A stretch of 64,000 nt of DNA from SpSt-333 sp964371615. Its GTDB lineage: Bacteria; Bacteroidota; Ignavibacteria; UBA10030; UBA8401. Below the pieces are notes generated by a model. The model was not told the origin of the DNA. It was given only the letters and a program-made list of their open reading frames with translations, and did no database searches. The position numbers and the translations under genes were made by a program. Numbering within the stretch: position 1 is the stretch's first letter; every line of letters begins with the position of its first letter. This document shows, piece by piece, positions 33,972 to 43,491 of the stretch. The stretch is from the NCBI GenBank assembly GCA_964371615.1, contig CAYJMS010000007.1:1-64000 (forward strand), written 5' to 3'.

Positions 33972-35579
33972 TTATCGTAAAATTGCGAATTTACCATGTA
34001 CTGTTTTTTTGTTATCGGTAAGGAAATAAAAATATATCCCGGAACCGGATGTATTATTATGATTGTCCCTGCCATCCCACACCGGGAACATCTTTCCGGA
34101 ATACATTGAAGTATTCACTTCTCCCGAATACACCAGATCCATCGACATTGAATAAATATAGAGATACGGAGCCGGGGAAATATCCATATCCACATTGAAA
34201 TACATCAATCCCTTTGCCGGTTCATAGGGATTGGGAAAACTTGTGTACGGCAACGCGAGGTACGGACCTTGACTGGTTTGGACACGGTATTTCCAGTATT
34301 TACTGTCCGATTCCGGCGTAGGATTGAATTCTGCGAAGAGATCGGGACGAACTTCGGTCAGTCCGGACGACGGACTCATCGACAATTGTAATTGATATAA
34401 ATACTCTGCATTCCGTTCATTCAGCACATCGTCGATGTCGACATTCGTGAGTACAAAATGCGTTGAATCGATTCCATGCGTTGCTTTAATAAAGTGTGTT
34501 GAAAATGACTTTGCACTTCCCTGCACGAATTGCACAGAATTATCCGCCAAAATGCTTCGATAGAATGTCAACGAAGGAAATAACCGTGCATCAGGGAAAT
34601 AATGGATGGAATCAGCACGCGATTCGGTAAAGTAGATCCAATCGGCGAACTCAACATACTCCTTTTCCAGCGTTGTTGCCGCCTGTAAAAGACTCTTGTG
34701 CAGTGCCGGTATCGGTCGTGACGTTCTCATCTCTTCCCAAAGATTGACCATGACATCGGTTCCAAAACGGCGAATGAGATACAATCCAAAAATGGCACGT
34801 TCGTAGCCGGGATAAATTTTTGAAAATAACGGGATCGATGAGATATTTGCGAAATAAATTTTGACATCATTGATATAATCTTTTATATCAGGAAACACGA
34901 CGGGTTCAAAGGCTTCCGCCGATAATTCATAAAAATAAAAATCGTTCATCCACAGTCCGGTACCGCTCACTTGAATTGCATGTTGAAACTCGTGCGCTAC
35001 GGTTACCTTCAGTGCGTTTAACCCTTTGGTTCTGTACCCGATTCCGAAATCATTTTCGATTCTCATGAAACTTGTATACTGCTGATTGGTCTGTACGGAA
35101 CCAATCGGAAAATCGTATTCAGGCACAGTCTCGCCAAACCAGCCGCCTCCCAAATCGACAATATAGATATCATACTCATCTCCGCCGCCTCTTTCGGCAT
35201 CCGAGACCGGCGCACGGAATCCAAATATTTCCACTTCCGTTCTCCAAACGGAATCTGCAATCACTTTTAGCGTGTCGACGTATTCGCGGTATGTCGTATT
35301 CGGCACAATATTTCCCTCGTCATCGCGCATAATAGGAACATTGGCACCCGTGGTATCAAAATGAATCCGAAATTTCCCCGAAGGGCTCATCTCACTCCGT
35401 TGCATTACCGGGCGTACTGTTGAGACCATCTCCTCCGTAATCGTATTGTCGATCAATCCGGGGATATAGCGACCGGTTCCGCATTTGACGGCAGAGTCTT
35501 GTGGCAGTACCGGCGTGACGCAGAAAACAAGTGCGACGAGAATGAGATGTTTAATGCCCATATTGTATACTGATTGCAT
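33972..35579 (-). CDS. Secreted HExxH putative metalloprotease with FlgD/T9SS-like C-terminus
   Basis: 535 residues with a signal peptide (about 8-27). The middle shows VTVAHEFQHAIQ, a zinc HExxH site near residue 198, with a downstream ELSAEAFEP that supplies a likely third ligand, as in the MXAN_6640-type putative metalloproteases. The last 80 residues (YSGKMFPVWDGRDNHNNTSG-SGIYFY) match FlgD-Ig/type IX secretion sorting tails of FCB bacteria. It is probably exported to the surface. The first ATG has GGAA close upstream; an internal ATG at 35561 is possible. It overlaps the VCBS gene by 29 bases. Confidence 0.82.
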   Translation of the reverse strand: MQSVYNMGIKHLILVALVFCVTPVLPQDSAVKCGTGRYIPGLIDNTITEEMVSTVRPVMQRSEMSPSGKFRIHFDTTGANVPIMRDDEGNIVPNTTYREYVDTLKVIADSVWRTEVEIFGFRAPVSDAERGGGDEYDIYIVDLGGGWFGETVPEYDFPIGSVQTNQQYTSFMRIENDFGIGYRTKGLNALKVTVAHEFQHAIQVSGTGLWMNDFYFYELSAEAFEPVVFPDIKDYINDVKIYFANISSIPLFSKIYPGYERAIFGLYLIRRFGTDVMVNLWEEMRTSRPIPALHKSLLQAATTLEKEYVEFADWIYFTESRADSIHYFPDARLFPSLTFYRSILADNSVQFVQGSAKSFSTHFIKATHGIDSTHFVLTNVDIDDVLNERNAEYLYQLQLSMSPSSGLTEVRPDLFAEFNPTPESDSKYWKYRVQTSQGPYLALPYTSFPNPYEPAKGLMYFNVDMDISPAPYLYIYSMSMDLVYSGEVNTSMYSGKMFPVWDGRDNHNNTSGSGIYFYFLTDNKKTVHGKFAILR

Positions 35580-37833
35580 TCATTTCCGGAACCGTATAGA
35601 CTACATCCATAACACCATCTCCATTCACATCGCCGCAACGAAATACCGATCCGTGCGGAATAGTGACCAACGATTGTTTTGGGAAAAAGAATCCGTTTCC
35701 CTTTCCCTTCAAGACAAAGACCGCCGAACTTGCGGTATCTCGATATAAAATATCATTAATGCCGTCAGCATCAAAATCCAATATTTGAATTTGATGGATA
35801 TTATCGACGGGAAACTCACCGGGGATAGAGATGAGCGTCGAAAAATCTCCGTTGTTCTTTCCGAGAATCAACGTGATGGATTTATCCGTATGATCATAAA
35901 GGATGAAATCCTTTTGCTGATCTCCGTTGATATCTTCGACATACAAAAATGCTCTGCTCAATCCGGTATCCGGTAACATATACGAGTACGACATACCGGT
36001 AAAATCACCTTGCAGATCGTTCAAAGTTGTACCGAGAAAGTCCCGTTGTCTCTTTTGATCATGATAGACATAGATCAAATCGGTTAACCCGTCGTTATTC
36101 AGATCGCTGATGGTTGAAAAGATGATTCGGGAAGGAACCTGTAAAGTGAGATTTTTGGCAACAAACTTCGTCGTCTGCAATTGTTGATAGAATGTAATGC
36201 CGTTCGGAATCGTTTTCGAAAAGACATACATCGAAACGGATTTGTTATAGATCGACAGATCTGGCAGCACATAGGACGGTTTTCCGGAAAGTGGAATGGT
36301 GTATAAATCAACATCGCGAAAATTCATCGACCGGTCTTTCCCGTCCGCATTCAATGTGATCAAACCGATCAATAATTCATTGCTGTGGACAGTCAACAGA
36401 GTCAGTGCGGTATCGTGATGGGAATAGACCGTGACATTCGTAGGGGATTTTGCCGTTTCAACACTGAACTGGCTGAGCAATCCCTTCGCCTGGGTTCCCA
36501 TGAGTATGGAAATGGTGCTGGATCCGCTGTTACTGATAAAAATATCATCGGCACCATCGGCATTCATATCCGTCACGGAAATACCTGACGGATCATTGCC
36601 GACAAGCAACTTGTCGTTTTCAACAGGCATTCGTTCAGTATGACTGTTCCAAACGATGGAATACCTTCCGGATGAAGCATCCAACAGAACAACTTCGTCA
36701 TATCGGTCTCCGTCAATATCGCACAGTTGAATGTCGTTGTTTGCATACGGCATGCCGAAAACGGTCTCGTCATAAAATTGTCCGTCATCATTATTGATCA
36801 CCACGGAAAAATTCCGTTCGGTGCCATCCCGCGTAACAATGTCCGGAAAAGTATTCGAGTGGATTGAACCGAGTAATAAATCCCTCATGGCATTCTGAAG
36901 CGCAACAATCTGGACTCGCAGCAGATTTCCTAAACCGTCGCCATGATAAATCAGCAATGCGCTTAATTGTGTTGATGCTACGACAACATCCGTGATATTA
37001 TCGCCGTTAAGATCCTGATATGCAGAGAATACGGAGTCTTCGCCATAGGACAATGTCGTCTGTTCGGAAAACTGCAAATCTCCGATACCGAAATAAAAGA
37101 CATCGTCGTTACTCAGCCATTTTCTCACCACCACATCCGGGATTTTATCGGCATTCAGGCTGATGATCGAAAGTTCACTCACGGGAATTGATACAAAGAC
37201 CGTTTGCGGATCATGGAATCCATTCCCCGCTTTGCCCCGAATTACCGTAACGCCGGACGATAATTTTCCGAAGATAACAAGATCATTGACAGCATCCCCC
37301 GAGATATCGCCGAAGATCACCTTTTCCGGATAAAAATTTACGGTGAATGAATTCCTCTGATACGTCGAATCGGTTGTATTGCTTGTAAAAACAATCACCT
37401 TATTTTGTTCGCGCAGCACCAGGGCTATATCGTCCATTCCGTCGTTATTAATGTTTCCGGTAACGATTGATGAGGGTTGCGGAACGGAAGAAAGTACTTT
37501 CCGATTCGAAAACTCACCGTTCCCCATACCAATAAGAAGAACTAATTCCGACTGCCGGACATCATAGGCAACGAGATCGGAACGATTGACATCGGAGTAG
37601 TGAATGAATGTCGGGAAGCGATAGAAATCGGGCCAGGAAAATTCCTGTATAACCGAAATACTTGTCAGCGGACGCAACTGGGAGAAACCGAACAGCGGCA
37701 TCATCAGGATGCAGAGCACGATCAACCTGCTCGTTGTGAACCGACTTTCCCCAAAAGTAGTAGACACGGCAGGAGTATTATCGTTGTAGTTTTTTTCGTT
37801 TTCGGAGTCGCTCTTTTCTTCTGGTGAGGGCAT
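35551..37833 (-). CDS. Secreted VCBS/FG-GAP repeat protein
   Basis: Up to 760 residues. Many repeats carry the calcium-binding pattern D-x-(N/D)-x-D-x-x-x-D, such as DLNGDNITDVV, DINGDQQKDFI, DFDADGINDIL and DVNGDGVMDVV, typical of FG-GAP/VCBS beta-propellers. A signal-like hydrophobic stretch lies at residues about 36-52 and ends FGFSQ. The ATG at 37833 has GAAGG 7 bases upstream but overlaps the thioesterase by 56 bases and gives an odd acidic N-terminus; a GTG at 37767 would give a normal signal peptide. Adhesion or scaffold role likely, partner unknown. Confidence 0.8.
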   Translation of the reverse strand: MPSPEEKSDSENEKNYNDNTPAVSTTFGESRFTTSRLIVLCILMMPLFGFSQLRPLTSISVIQEFSWPDFYRFPTFIHYSDVNRSDLVAYDVRQSELVLLIGMGNGEFSNRKVLSSVPQPSSIVTGNINNDGMDDIALVLREQNKVIVFTSNTTDSTYQRNSFTVNFYPEKVIFGDISGDAVNDLVIFGKLSSGVTVIRGKAGNGFHDPQTVFVSIPVSELSIISLNADKIPDVVVRKWLSNDDVFYFGIGDLQFSEQTTLSYGEDSVFSAYQDLNGDNITDVVVASTQLSALLIYHGDGLGNLLRVQIVALQNAMRDLLLGSIHSNTFPDIVTRDGTERNFSVVINNDDGQFYDETVFGMPYANNDIQLCDIDGDRYDEVVLLDASSGRYSIVWNSHTERMPVENDKLLVGNDPSGISVTDMNADGADDIFISNSGSSTISILMGTQAKGLLSQFSVETAKSPTNVTVYSHHDTALTLLTVHSNELLIGLITLNADGKDRSMNFRDVDLYTIPLSGKPSYVLPDLSIYNKSVSMYVFSKTIPNGITFYQQLQTTKFVAKNLTLQVPSRIIFSTISDLNNDGLTDLIYVYHDQKRQRDFLGTTLNDLQGDFTGMSYSYMLPDTGLSRAFLYVEDINGDQQKDFILYDHTDKSITLILGKNNGDFSTLISIPGEFPVDNIHQIQILDFDADGINDILYRDTASSAVFVLKGKGNGFFFPKQSLVTIPHGSVFRCGDVNGDGVMDVVYTVPEMNAISIQYGH

Positions 37834-38257
37834 CGTCGAACCTTCGCTTTTCTTCGTCAGTCTCGATCGGTATCTGCGGTACGCTCACTGGCGATCCTTC
37901 CCCATCCAACGCCACAAACGTCAAATACGCCGAATTCGCGTGCCGAATCTTCCCGGTTAACATGTTCTCCGATAGTACTTTCACCCCCACTTCCATCGAA
38001 GTATTGAACACCCTGTTCACCGACGCGAGCAGCGTCACTACTTCACCTGTTTTTATGGGATGAAGAAAATTCAATTCATCAACGGACGCTGTGACACAAA
38101 TCCGTTGTGAATGACGGGCAGCAGCTATGGCAGCAACAAGGTCTATCCAGTGCATCAACTGACCGCCCAGTAAATTTCCCAGTTGATTTGTGTCATTCGG
38201 CAACACCAACTGAGTCATATTCGCTTGATATTTCTTTAACGGAAGAGAATCATTCAT
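37778..38257 (-). CDS. Acyl-CoA thioesterase (hotdog fold, YciA-like)
   Basis: 159 residues from the ATG at 38257; the longer frame starts at a TTG inside the BamD-like gene. Hotdog-fold features are LVLPNDTNQLGNLLGGQLMHWIDLVAAIAAARHS, with the catalytic Asp/Asn region near residues 20-40, then TASVDELNFLHPIKTGEVV. The C-terminal 30 residues are strongly basic. It hydrolyses acyl-CoA; chain length is unknown. It overlaps the BamD-like stop by 8 bases. Confidence 0.9.
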   Translation of the reverse strand: MNDSLPLKKYQANMTQLVLPNDTNQLGNLLGGQLMHWIDLVAAIAAARHSQRICVTASVDELNFLHPIKTGEVVTLLASVNRVFNTSMEVGVKVLSENMLTGKIRHANSAYLTFVALDGEGSPVSVPQIPIETDEEKRRFDDALTRRKERLRKRKKLQR

Positions 38258-39053
38258 TGAGCAGGCTCGCCTTTTCTTTCTGTTCTTCACGATAGTCGGC
38301 TTCATCTTCCTGAATCTCAATCCGTAATTCGGCGGCTTCCTTGATAACATCGGAAGCGGGAAATTTCACCGGCAGTGCATCCAACGTTGCAAGTGCCCCG
38401 GTAAAATCATTCCGCTCGTTTTGTGAACGAGCTTTCCACAGCATGGCGTCGTCGGCGTACGGTGTATCGGTAAATTCCGATATCACTTTATCAAAATACG
38501 AAATTGAAGCGCGATAAAAGTTCATCCGGTAATACAATCGCCCGCTGTCAAAGATTTTCCGTGCCATTTTCTCCGTCAGTTCGGATATTTTTATTTCTGC
38601 GTCGGTGACCAGGGAATCATTCGGTGAAAATTCGATGAATGTCTGAAAGTCGTCGACGGCATACCGCGAATACTTTTGATCGAGCTGGGATTTCGGCGAA
38701 AGCCGGTAATGGGAGAGTGCTTTTTTATACCGAGACGTTGATGCAAACGGACTGGTCGGCATCATCCGTACGAGATTGTCGTATTCCGCGGCGGCCAGTA
38801 TAAATTCCCCGCGGTTAAACCGTGATTCCGCCAGATAAAATTGTGCATCGTCGGCATATTCCGATCCCTGAAACTGAACCGAAACTATTTTAAACTCTTC
38901 AATTGCTTCGAGATATTTTTCATCATCATACAGATCTTTTGCTCGCTGATACCGTACATCCGCCGGCAGTGACTCGAGTTCCTGCGTCGATGCACACGAT
39001 TCAAATAATAACGCAAAGAAAAGAGCGCCAAACACGACAACAAAATATTTCAC
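38250..39053 (-). CDS. bamD: BamD/YfiO-like outer-membrane assembly lipoprotein
   Basis: 267 residues from a GTG at 39053, preceded by GGGAG and lying directly after the CapA-like stop; the longer frame begins at a TTG. A lipoprotein signal with lipobox L-F-E-S-C lies near residues 16-20, followed by about five TPR-type helical repeats (RYQRAKDLYDDEKYLEAIEEF; YADDAQFYLAESRFNRGEF; and so on). BamD joins the BAM complex that inserts beta-barrels into the outer membrane. Confidence 0.86.
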   Translation of the reverse strand: MKYFVVVFGALFFALLFESCASTQELESLPADVRYQRAKDLYDDEKYLEAIEEFKIVSVQFQGSEYADDAQFYLAESRFNRGEFILAAAEYDNLVRMMPTSPFASTSRYKKALSHYRLSPKSQLDQKYSRYAVDDFQTFIEFSPNDSLVTDAEIKISELTEKMARKIFDSGRLYYRMNFYRASISYFDKVISEFTDTPYADDAMLWKARSQNERNDFTGALATLDALPVKFPASDVIKEAAELRIEIQEDEADYREEQKEKASLLNE

Positions 39054-39054
39054 T

Positions 39055-40149
39055 TTACTCCCAATAGGTTGATAAATCAAAATTTGATAATTCCTGTGTT
39101 CTTTTTTGAAGTCGCCTCACTTCATCAGTATCTCTCATCCGCTCCGTCTGAAAACCTACACGAAGCGGGATAATCGACTCAATATCAAACGAGAGCGAAG
39201 TATCTGTTTTTATTACGACAAAATGAATTCCATAACTTCGCTGGGTCCACACATGCTGCGGTTGATAGAAGATCATATTCCCCAACGATTGAACAACGAT
39301 CGTTCTACCGATTTTTTCAATACCGTATGTCACATGCGGGTGATGACCCAGAATGATATCGACGTCATTCCTGGCGCACCATGCGTAAAATTCACGCATC
39401 GAACGATCCGGGGCTGAACCATACTCCGTTCCGCCATGGACGCTCACAAGAATTACATCCGCTTTTGAACGGACTTTCCTGATTTCTTCACTTAATTTCA
39501 CCGTATCGTCCGAAGCAACATATGCACGCCAATTGTTCGGATTGAAATTCATGAACGTCGTCACAGCAAAGATAACAAATTTTATGTTGTTTTTCTCTAT
39601 GAAAAGAGGAACATACAACGAATCAGTGTGTGTCGATGTACCGCAGTGAAGTATATCCGCTTGATCCAGGAACTGCAGTGTTTGCCGAAGTCCATTGAGA
39701 CCGTAATCCAGTGAATGGTTGTTTGCCGTCGAAACGACGGTGAAACCGGCATCCTTCAGAGATTTTGCCCCCTCCGGAGGTCCGGTAAAAACGATATTGC
39801 TCAATGGACTTACTGTTTCGCCATTTTGATCGGACAACGGCGATTCCAGGTTGGCAAACAGGATATCCACAGAATCCTCTCTCAAATTCATTCGTTCGAA
39901 GGGAAAGCCAGTCTCGCCTTTGAGTATTCTTTGTCCCATTCTTCGCCCAAGATTGATGTCGCCATAAGCTGCAATCCGAACACGATTCGGCAACGGGGCA
40001 ACAATAACCAGGGTATCTGTCCGCACCGACTTTTCAGCGACGGATGGAGTACGTATGTCAATCATGCGGGAGAGAATCAATTCGGAGATAATCAGCAGAG
40101 TCGTCAAAAAGACACCTGCGACGCTTTTCTTCACCGTACCATTCGTCAC
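39055..40149 (-). CDS. CapA-like metallophosphatase-fold protein
   Basis: 364 residues with an N-terminal signal anchor (about 8-28). A PGA_cap/CapA domain (residues about 55-310) shows GDINLGRRM, FANLESPLS, STANNHSLDYG, SVHGGTEYG and ILGHHPHV, the metal-binding pattern of this fold. Members include poly-gamma-glutamate synthesis accessory protein CapA and many of unknown role. No capB or capC is nearby, so capsule synthesis is not supported here. It is periplasmic by topology. Confidence 0.88.
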   Translation of the reverse strand: MTNGTVKKSVAGVFLTTLLIISELILSRMIDIRTPSVAEKSVRTDTLVIVAPLPNRVRIAAYGDINLGRRMGQRILKGETGFPFERMNLREDSVDILFANLESPLSDQNGETVSPLSNIVFTGPPEGAKSLKDAGFTVVSTANNHSLDYGLNGLRQTLQFLDQADILHCGTSTHTDSLYVPLFIEKNNIKFVIFAVTTFMNFNPNNWRAYVASDDTVKLSEEIRKVRSKADVILVSVHGGTEYGSAPDRSMREFYAWCARNDVDIILGHHPHVTYGIEKIGRTIVVQSLGNMIFYQPQHVWTQRSYGIHFVVIKTDTSLSFDIESIIPLRVGFQTERMRDTDEVRRLQKRTQELSNFDLSTYWE

Positions 40150-40157
40150 TGTATCCG

Positions 40158-40775
40158 TTAACTCCGAATTGTGAAGAAAAGATAGACTGCAACTGCAGAA
40201 GCAATCGTGATGATTGCGGGTTCAACAATGGAATCAAAAAACGATGACGCAGGGAGCGTCACTGCAGTGAATGGTATCGTAGGATCATCCAGGAGAGCGA
40301 CTTCGGAAAAAAGTATTGTGTCGGTAACAGACTGGGCGATCTCGGAGGAAAACAACATTCGTTGTGTTGACGTTGCCATCAAAGAAATATCAACTTTCAC
40401 CGAAATCGTGCGTTCCACTTTGCTCGAACCAAGAAAGGAAGTTGAAAACTGTTTGCCGTAGGCCAGTGTTGCCTCAGTGAGAGAGAATGACAACATTGTG
40501 TCGGTTCCAACGGAAGTAACATACATAACCAAGTTCCTCTCCAGAAACGAACGCGTTACTGCAGAGCGAACGACGTCATTGAGAGAAGAATTTCCGATAA
40601 ATAGACTCAACGAGGAATCCGGCAGCGATAAACCCTTTTCTTCCGCCACGGCGATAGTTTCCCGGGTCAAACGCTGCACCATGCTTCGGTGTGAATCCGG
40701 AAGAACAGTATCGGCGGCAAAACCGATTGAGCACAAAATACAGATCGTCAATATGTTTTGCCGCCGAAATATCAT
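40158..40775 (-). CDS. Unrecognised exported protein with C-terminal membrane helix
   Basis: 205 residues; I do not recognise the family. It has a signal peptide (about 1-20, ending GFAAD), a predicted beta/alpha middle with SLFIGNSSLNDVVRSAVTRSFLERN, and a final helix (about 183-202) ending TIRS. The order suggests a periplasmic domain anchored at the C-terminus. Its start codon overlaps the glutamate dehydrogenase stop by one base and it lies 8 bases before the CapA-like gene, so it is co-transcribed with both. Confidence 0.7.
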   Translation of the reverse strand: MIFRRQNILTICILCSIGFAADTVLPDSHRSMVQRLTRETIAVAEEKGLSLPDSSLSLFIGNSSLNDVVRSAVTRSFLERNLVMYVTSVGTDTMLSFSLTEATLAYGKQFSTSFLGSSKVERTISVKVDISLMATSTQRMLFSSEIAQSVTDTILFSEVALLDDPTIPFTAVTLPASSFFDSIVEPAIITIASAVAVYLFFTIRS

Positions 40776-42128
40776 TAAGCGTATATACCGCGGATTTTTA
40801 GTGTCTTTGCTACCTTATCAATTGCCACGATGTACGCGCCGATACGCAGAGCGACTTTATGTTTCGCAGCGGTCTCGTAGACGTTGTCGAACGATGCCTT
40901 CATCATTCTCTCAAGACGTCGATTGACACGATCGAGCGACCAATAATATCCGACCCTATTTTGAACCCATTCGAAATACGATACGGTCACTCCGCCGGCA
41001 TTTGCCAGGATGTCCGGAACGACGATAATACCCCGCTCGTTCAATATCGGATCGGCTTTTGCCGTTGTAGGACCGTTTGCTCCTTCGACAATAATCTTGG
41101 CTTTGATCTTGCCCGCGTTCTTATGCGTGATCTGATCTTCCTTTGCTGCCGGAATCAACACGTCGCAATCCAGTTCGAGCAATTCAGCCATAGTCACCTT
41201 ATCGCCGCCGGTAAATCCGTTGAGCGTTTTATTCTCTTTTGCGTAATCGATCGCTTTTTGCACATCGATGCCGCGCTTATTGTAATATCCACCGGTGATA
41301 TCGCCGATACCGACGATCTTGCATCCCTGTTCCCGCAGCAACAACGCAGAGATAGAACCGACGTTACCGAATCCCTGAACGATAATAGAAGTATCTTTTG
41401 GTTTCATTCCGAGTTTTTCCATTGAACCGAGTGTGACGATCATAACCCCGCGTCCTGTCGCTTCGCGACGCCCAATAGAGCCGCCGATCAGCAATGGTTT
41501 TCCTGTCACCACACCGCTGACCGTCTTGCGCATATGCATGGAATAGGTGTCCATAATCCACGCCATGGTTTGTTCGTTCGTATTCATATCCGGCGCGGGA
41601 ATATCCTTATCGTCCCCGAAGACTTCCATCATATTGGCGGTGTAGCGTCGTGGGTTTATTTGAAATTTGAACGGTGTAAATTTAATTATGTACCAGTTTA
41701 TAGACCCGTTTGCGCACNNNNNNNNNNATTTTTTCCAATTCGACGGGAGTCAATTTAAATGGATCGCATTTTATCCCCCCTTTGGCACCGCCGAACGGCA
41801 CATTCAGCAACGCACACTTCCATGTCATCCATGCCGCCAATGCTTTTACTTCATCAATATTGACATCCGGTGCATAGCGAATGCCTCCCTTTGACGGACC
41901 AAGGATATCATTGTGAATCACACGATGGCCCTGGAAAATCTCCACATTGCCGTTGTCCATTTGTATCGGGATTGATACGGTTACTTGTTTCACCGGTGTT
42001 TTAAGATATTCGTACACACCGTCTTCGAGTCCCAAAATTTCTGCGGCGATGTCGAAACGCTCCATCATTGATTGGAATGGATTTTCTTGGTCTAAGACCG
42101 GTCCCGGTTCTTTATATTCAGTATTCAT
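40775..42128 (-). CDS. gdhA: Glutamate dehydrogenase, interrupted by foreign sequence and an assembly gap
   Basis: The N-terminal part (42128 down to 41728, about 133 residues) shows GHRVIHNDILGPSKGGIRY and the catalytic-Lys stretch PFGGAKGGIKCDP. The C-terminal part (41650 down to 40775) begins RRYTANMMEVFGDDKDIPAPDM and contains the NAD(P) Rossmann motif GFGNVGS. The two parts abut almost perfectly in family alignment (ELEK then about two residues then RRYT). Thus nearly nothing of the gene is missing, but 67 unrelated bases plus 10 N sit between. It is either an insertion-disrupted gene or an assembly artefact. It interconverts glutamate and 2-oxoglutarate. Confidence 0.85.
41651..41727. 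other. Foreign 67-base segment plus 10-base N gap inside gdhA
   Basis: Bases 41718-41727 are N. Bases 41651-41717 do not encode glutamate dehydrogenase in any frame, whereas both flanks do. The segment is AT-rich near 41655-41690. It looks like the end of another contig, such as the edge of a mobile element, joined in scaffolding. No terminal repeat can be verified because the other side is hidden by the N run. Confidence 0.75.
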
Positions 42129-42171
42129 GATACATTCATCCTTGTGAATTTGTTGATAATAATAAAAGTAC

Positions 42172-43026
42172 TCACTTATCCCTTCGCTTCAAAGATTTTT
42201 TTAACTGTTGTATGGTCAATTCAGGCAGATCGTCGACAAAATGCCGTGAAAAACGACGCGAACGTCTTATTACATTTTCTTCAATTTTAGCGTAAATCAA
42301 GTCTTCCTCGAAGTATTTCGCTGTCACTATTGCTTTCCCCGTCGGATCGACAATCTGCGATCCGCCCCAAAAGTTCACACCGTCTTCAATACCGACACGA
42401 TTTGCAAAGACAACATAGGTGCTGAGCAATCGGGCATAGGCGCGGTGTTGTTCATGATTGACATTCGCCACCGACAGCATTTTCGACGATCCTGCCAAAC
42501 GTGTTGGACTTGCGGTCAAACTAAAAATAACCTCCGCACCGTCATGCGCAAGAATGTACGGTAATGCAAGATGCCAGAGATCTTCGCAAATGAGAATACC
42601 GAGTTTGCCGAATTTTGAATTAAACGCCTGCACTTCTTTTCCCTGATTGAAATATCTCATCTCCTCAAACATACCGTACGTCGGTGGATATACTTTACGA
42701 TGAGCGGAATGCACCCGGCCGTCTTCAAAAACAAATGCGGAATTATAGATCCCGTAATTTTCCGCTTCCTCCACTCCTCCAGCTATAATCGTTATGGACC
42801 GGGAGAGAGTAATAAATTCTTTGAAATAAGGATTTGGTTCCGATCGAAGTGCAACATCCCAATTCAGGTCCCGGACAGTATATCCGGTGAGGCTGAGTTC
42901 CGGAAAGACAATGATATCGGCTTTGTGTTGAATTGCTTTTTTTATGAATCCGATATGATGCCGGATATTTTTTCGGAGATCTCCGACGATGGAATCCGTT
43001 TGTGCGACGGCGATTGTGCAGTTCAT
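42172..43026 (-). CDS. Carbon-nitrogen hydrolase (nitrilase superfamily)
   Basis: 284 residues with the complete catalytic triad: Glu in FPELSLTGY (about 43), Lys in HRKVYPPTYGMF (about 112) and Cys in ILICEDLWH (about 148). The LTGY and P.YG.FEE.RYF features resemble the glutaminase domain of glutamine-dependent NAD synthetase. The synthetase domain is absent, so it may be a stand-alone amidase or a partner of a separate NadE. It lies 44 bases past the gdhA start on the same strand. Confidence 0.88.
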   Translation of the reverse strand: MNCTIAVAQTDSIVGDLRKNIRHHIGFIKKAIQHKADIIVFPELSLTGYTVRDLNWDVALRSEPNPYFKEFITLSRSITIIAGGVEEAENYGIYNSAFVFEDGRVHSAHRKVYPPTYGMFEEMRYFNQGKEVQAFNSKFGKLGILICEDLWHLALPYILAHDGAEVIFSLTASPTRLAGSSKMLSVANVNHEQHRAYARLLSTYVVFANRVGIEDGVNFWGGSQIVDPTGKAIVTAKYFEEDLIYAKIEENVIRRSRRFSRHFVDDLPELTIQQLKKSLKRRDK

Positions 43027-43035
43027 GGCAATCCG

Positions 43036-43491
43036 TTATGATAGGACGATGGTATTGGGAAGTTCGTTTGTATCTCCGGGAGCAGAGGGAAATTCTTTTT
43101 TCAAAATCACACCGACTTCATCGATGGTTCGCCAGAGGCCTTCATAGTAATTTTCCTGACGAAAAGCTGCGGAAAGTTTGCCGGCAAGCGATTTCCAAAA
43201 ATCCGGCGAGACTTTCTTATTGATTCCTTCGTCGGCCACGATCTGGAATGCATGCTCGGAGAGCAAGAGAAAAATCAATACGCCTGTCTTCTCTCTGGTC
43301 TTATCCATACCGAGGGAGATAAAATTATTCACGGCAAGATCAAAAAGCGAAAGATGTTTTTCCTTCCACGACCGACGCTTTTGGATATTTACACGGATTT
43401 CTCCGATCGTCTCCTTCTCCACCGCTTGTATCTTCTCGGCAATCCATTGCATCTCGTCGCCGGTAAGGATATTTTCGCCAAATATATTCAT
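43036..43491 (-). CDS. Soluble TPM-domain protein
   Basis: 151 residues with no signal or membrane helix. The TPM domain is visible: ILTGDEMQWIAEKIQAVEKETIGEIRV, then TGVLIFLLLSEHAFQIVADEGINKKV, a variant of the TGV-IL-S---R-v-I--D--- core. Function unsettled; TPM domains are linked to membrane-protein quality control and, in plants, phosphatase activity. Its start overlaps the aroF stop by 4 bases. A second, membrane-linked TPM protein lies just upstream of aroF. Confidence 0.85.
   Translation of the reverse strand: MNIFGENILTGDEMQWIAEKIQAVEKETIGEIRVNIQKRRSWKEKHLSLFDLAVNNFISLGMDKTREKTGVLIFLLLSEHAFQIVADEGINKKVSPDFWKSLAGKLSAAFRQENYYEGLWRTIDEVGVILKKEFPSAPGDTNELPNTIVLS

Noticed and set aside
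39055..40149. Capsule synthesis locus based on the CapA-like protein
   Set aside because: No capB, capC or other polyglutamate genes nearby; the fold alone does not show capsule synthesis.
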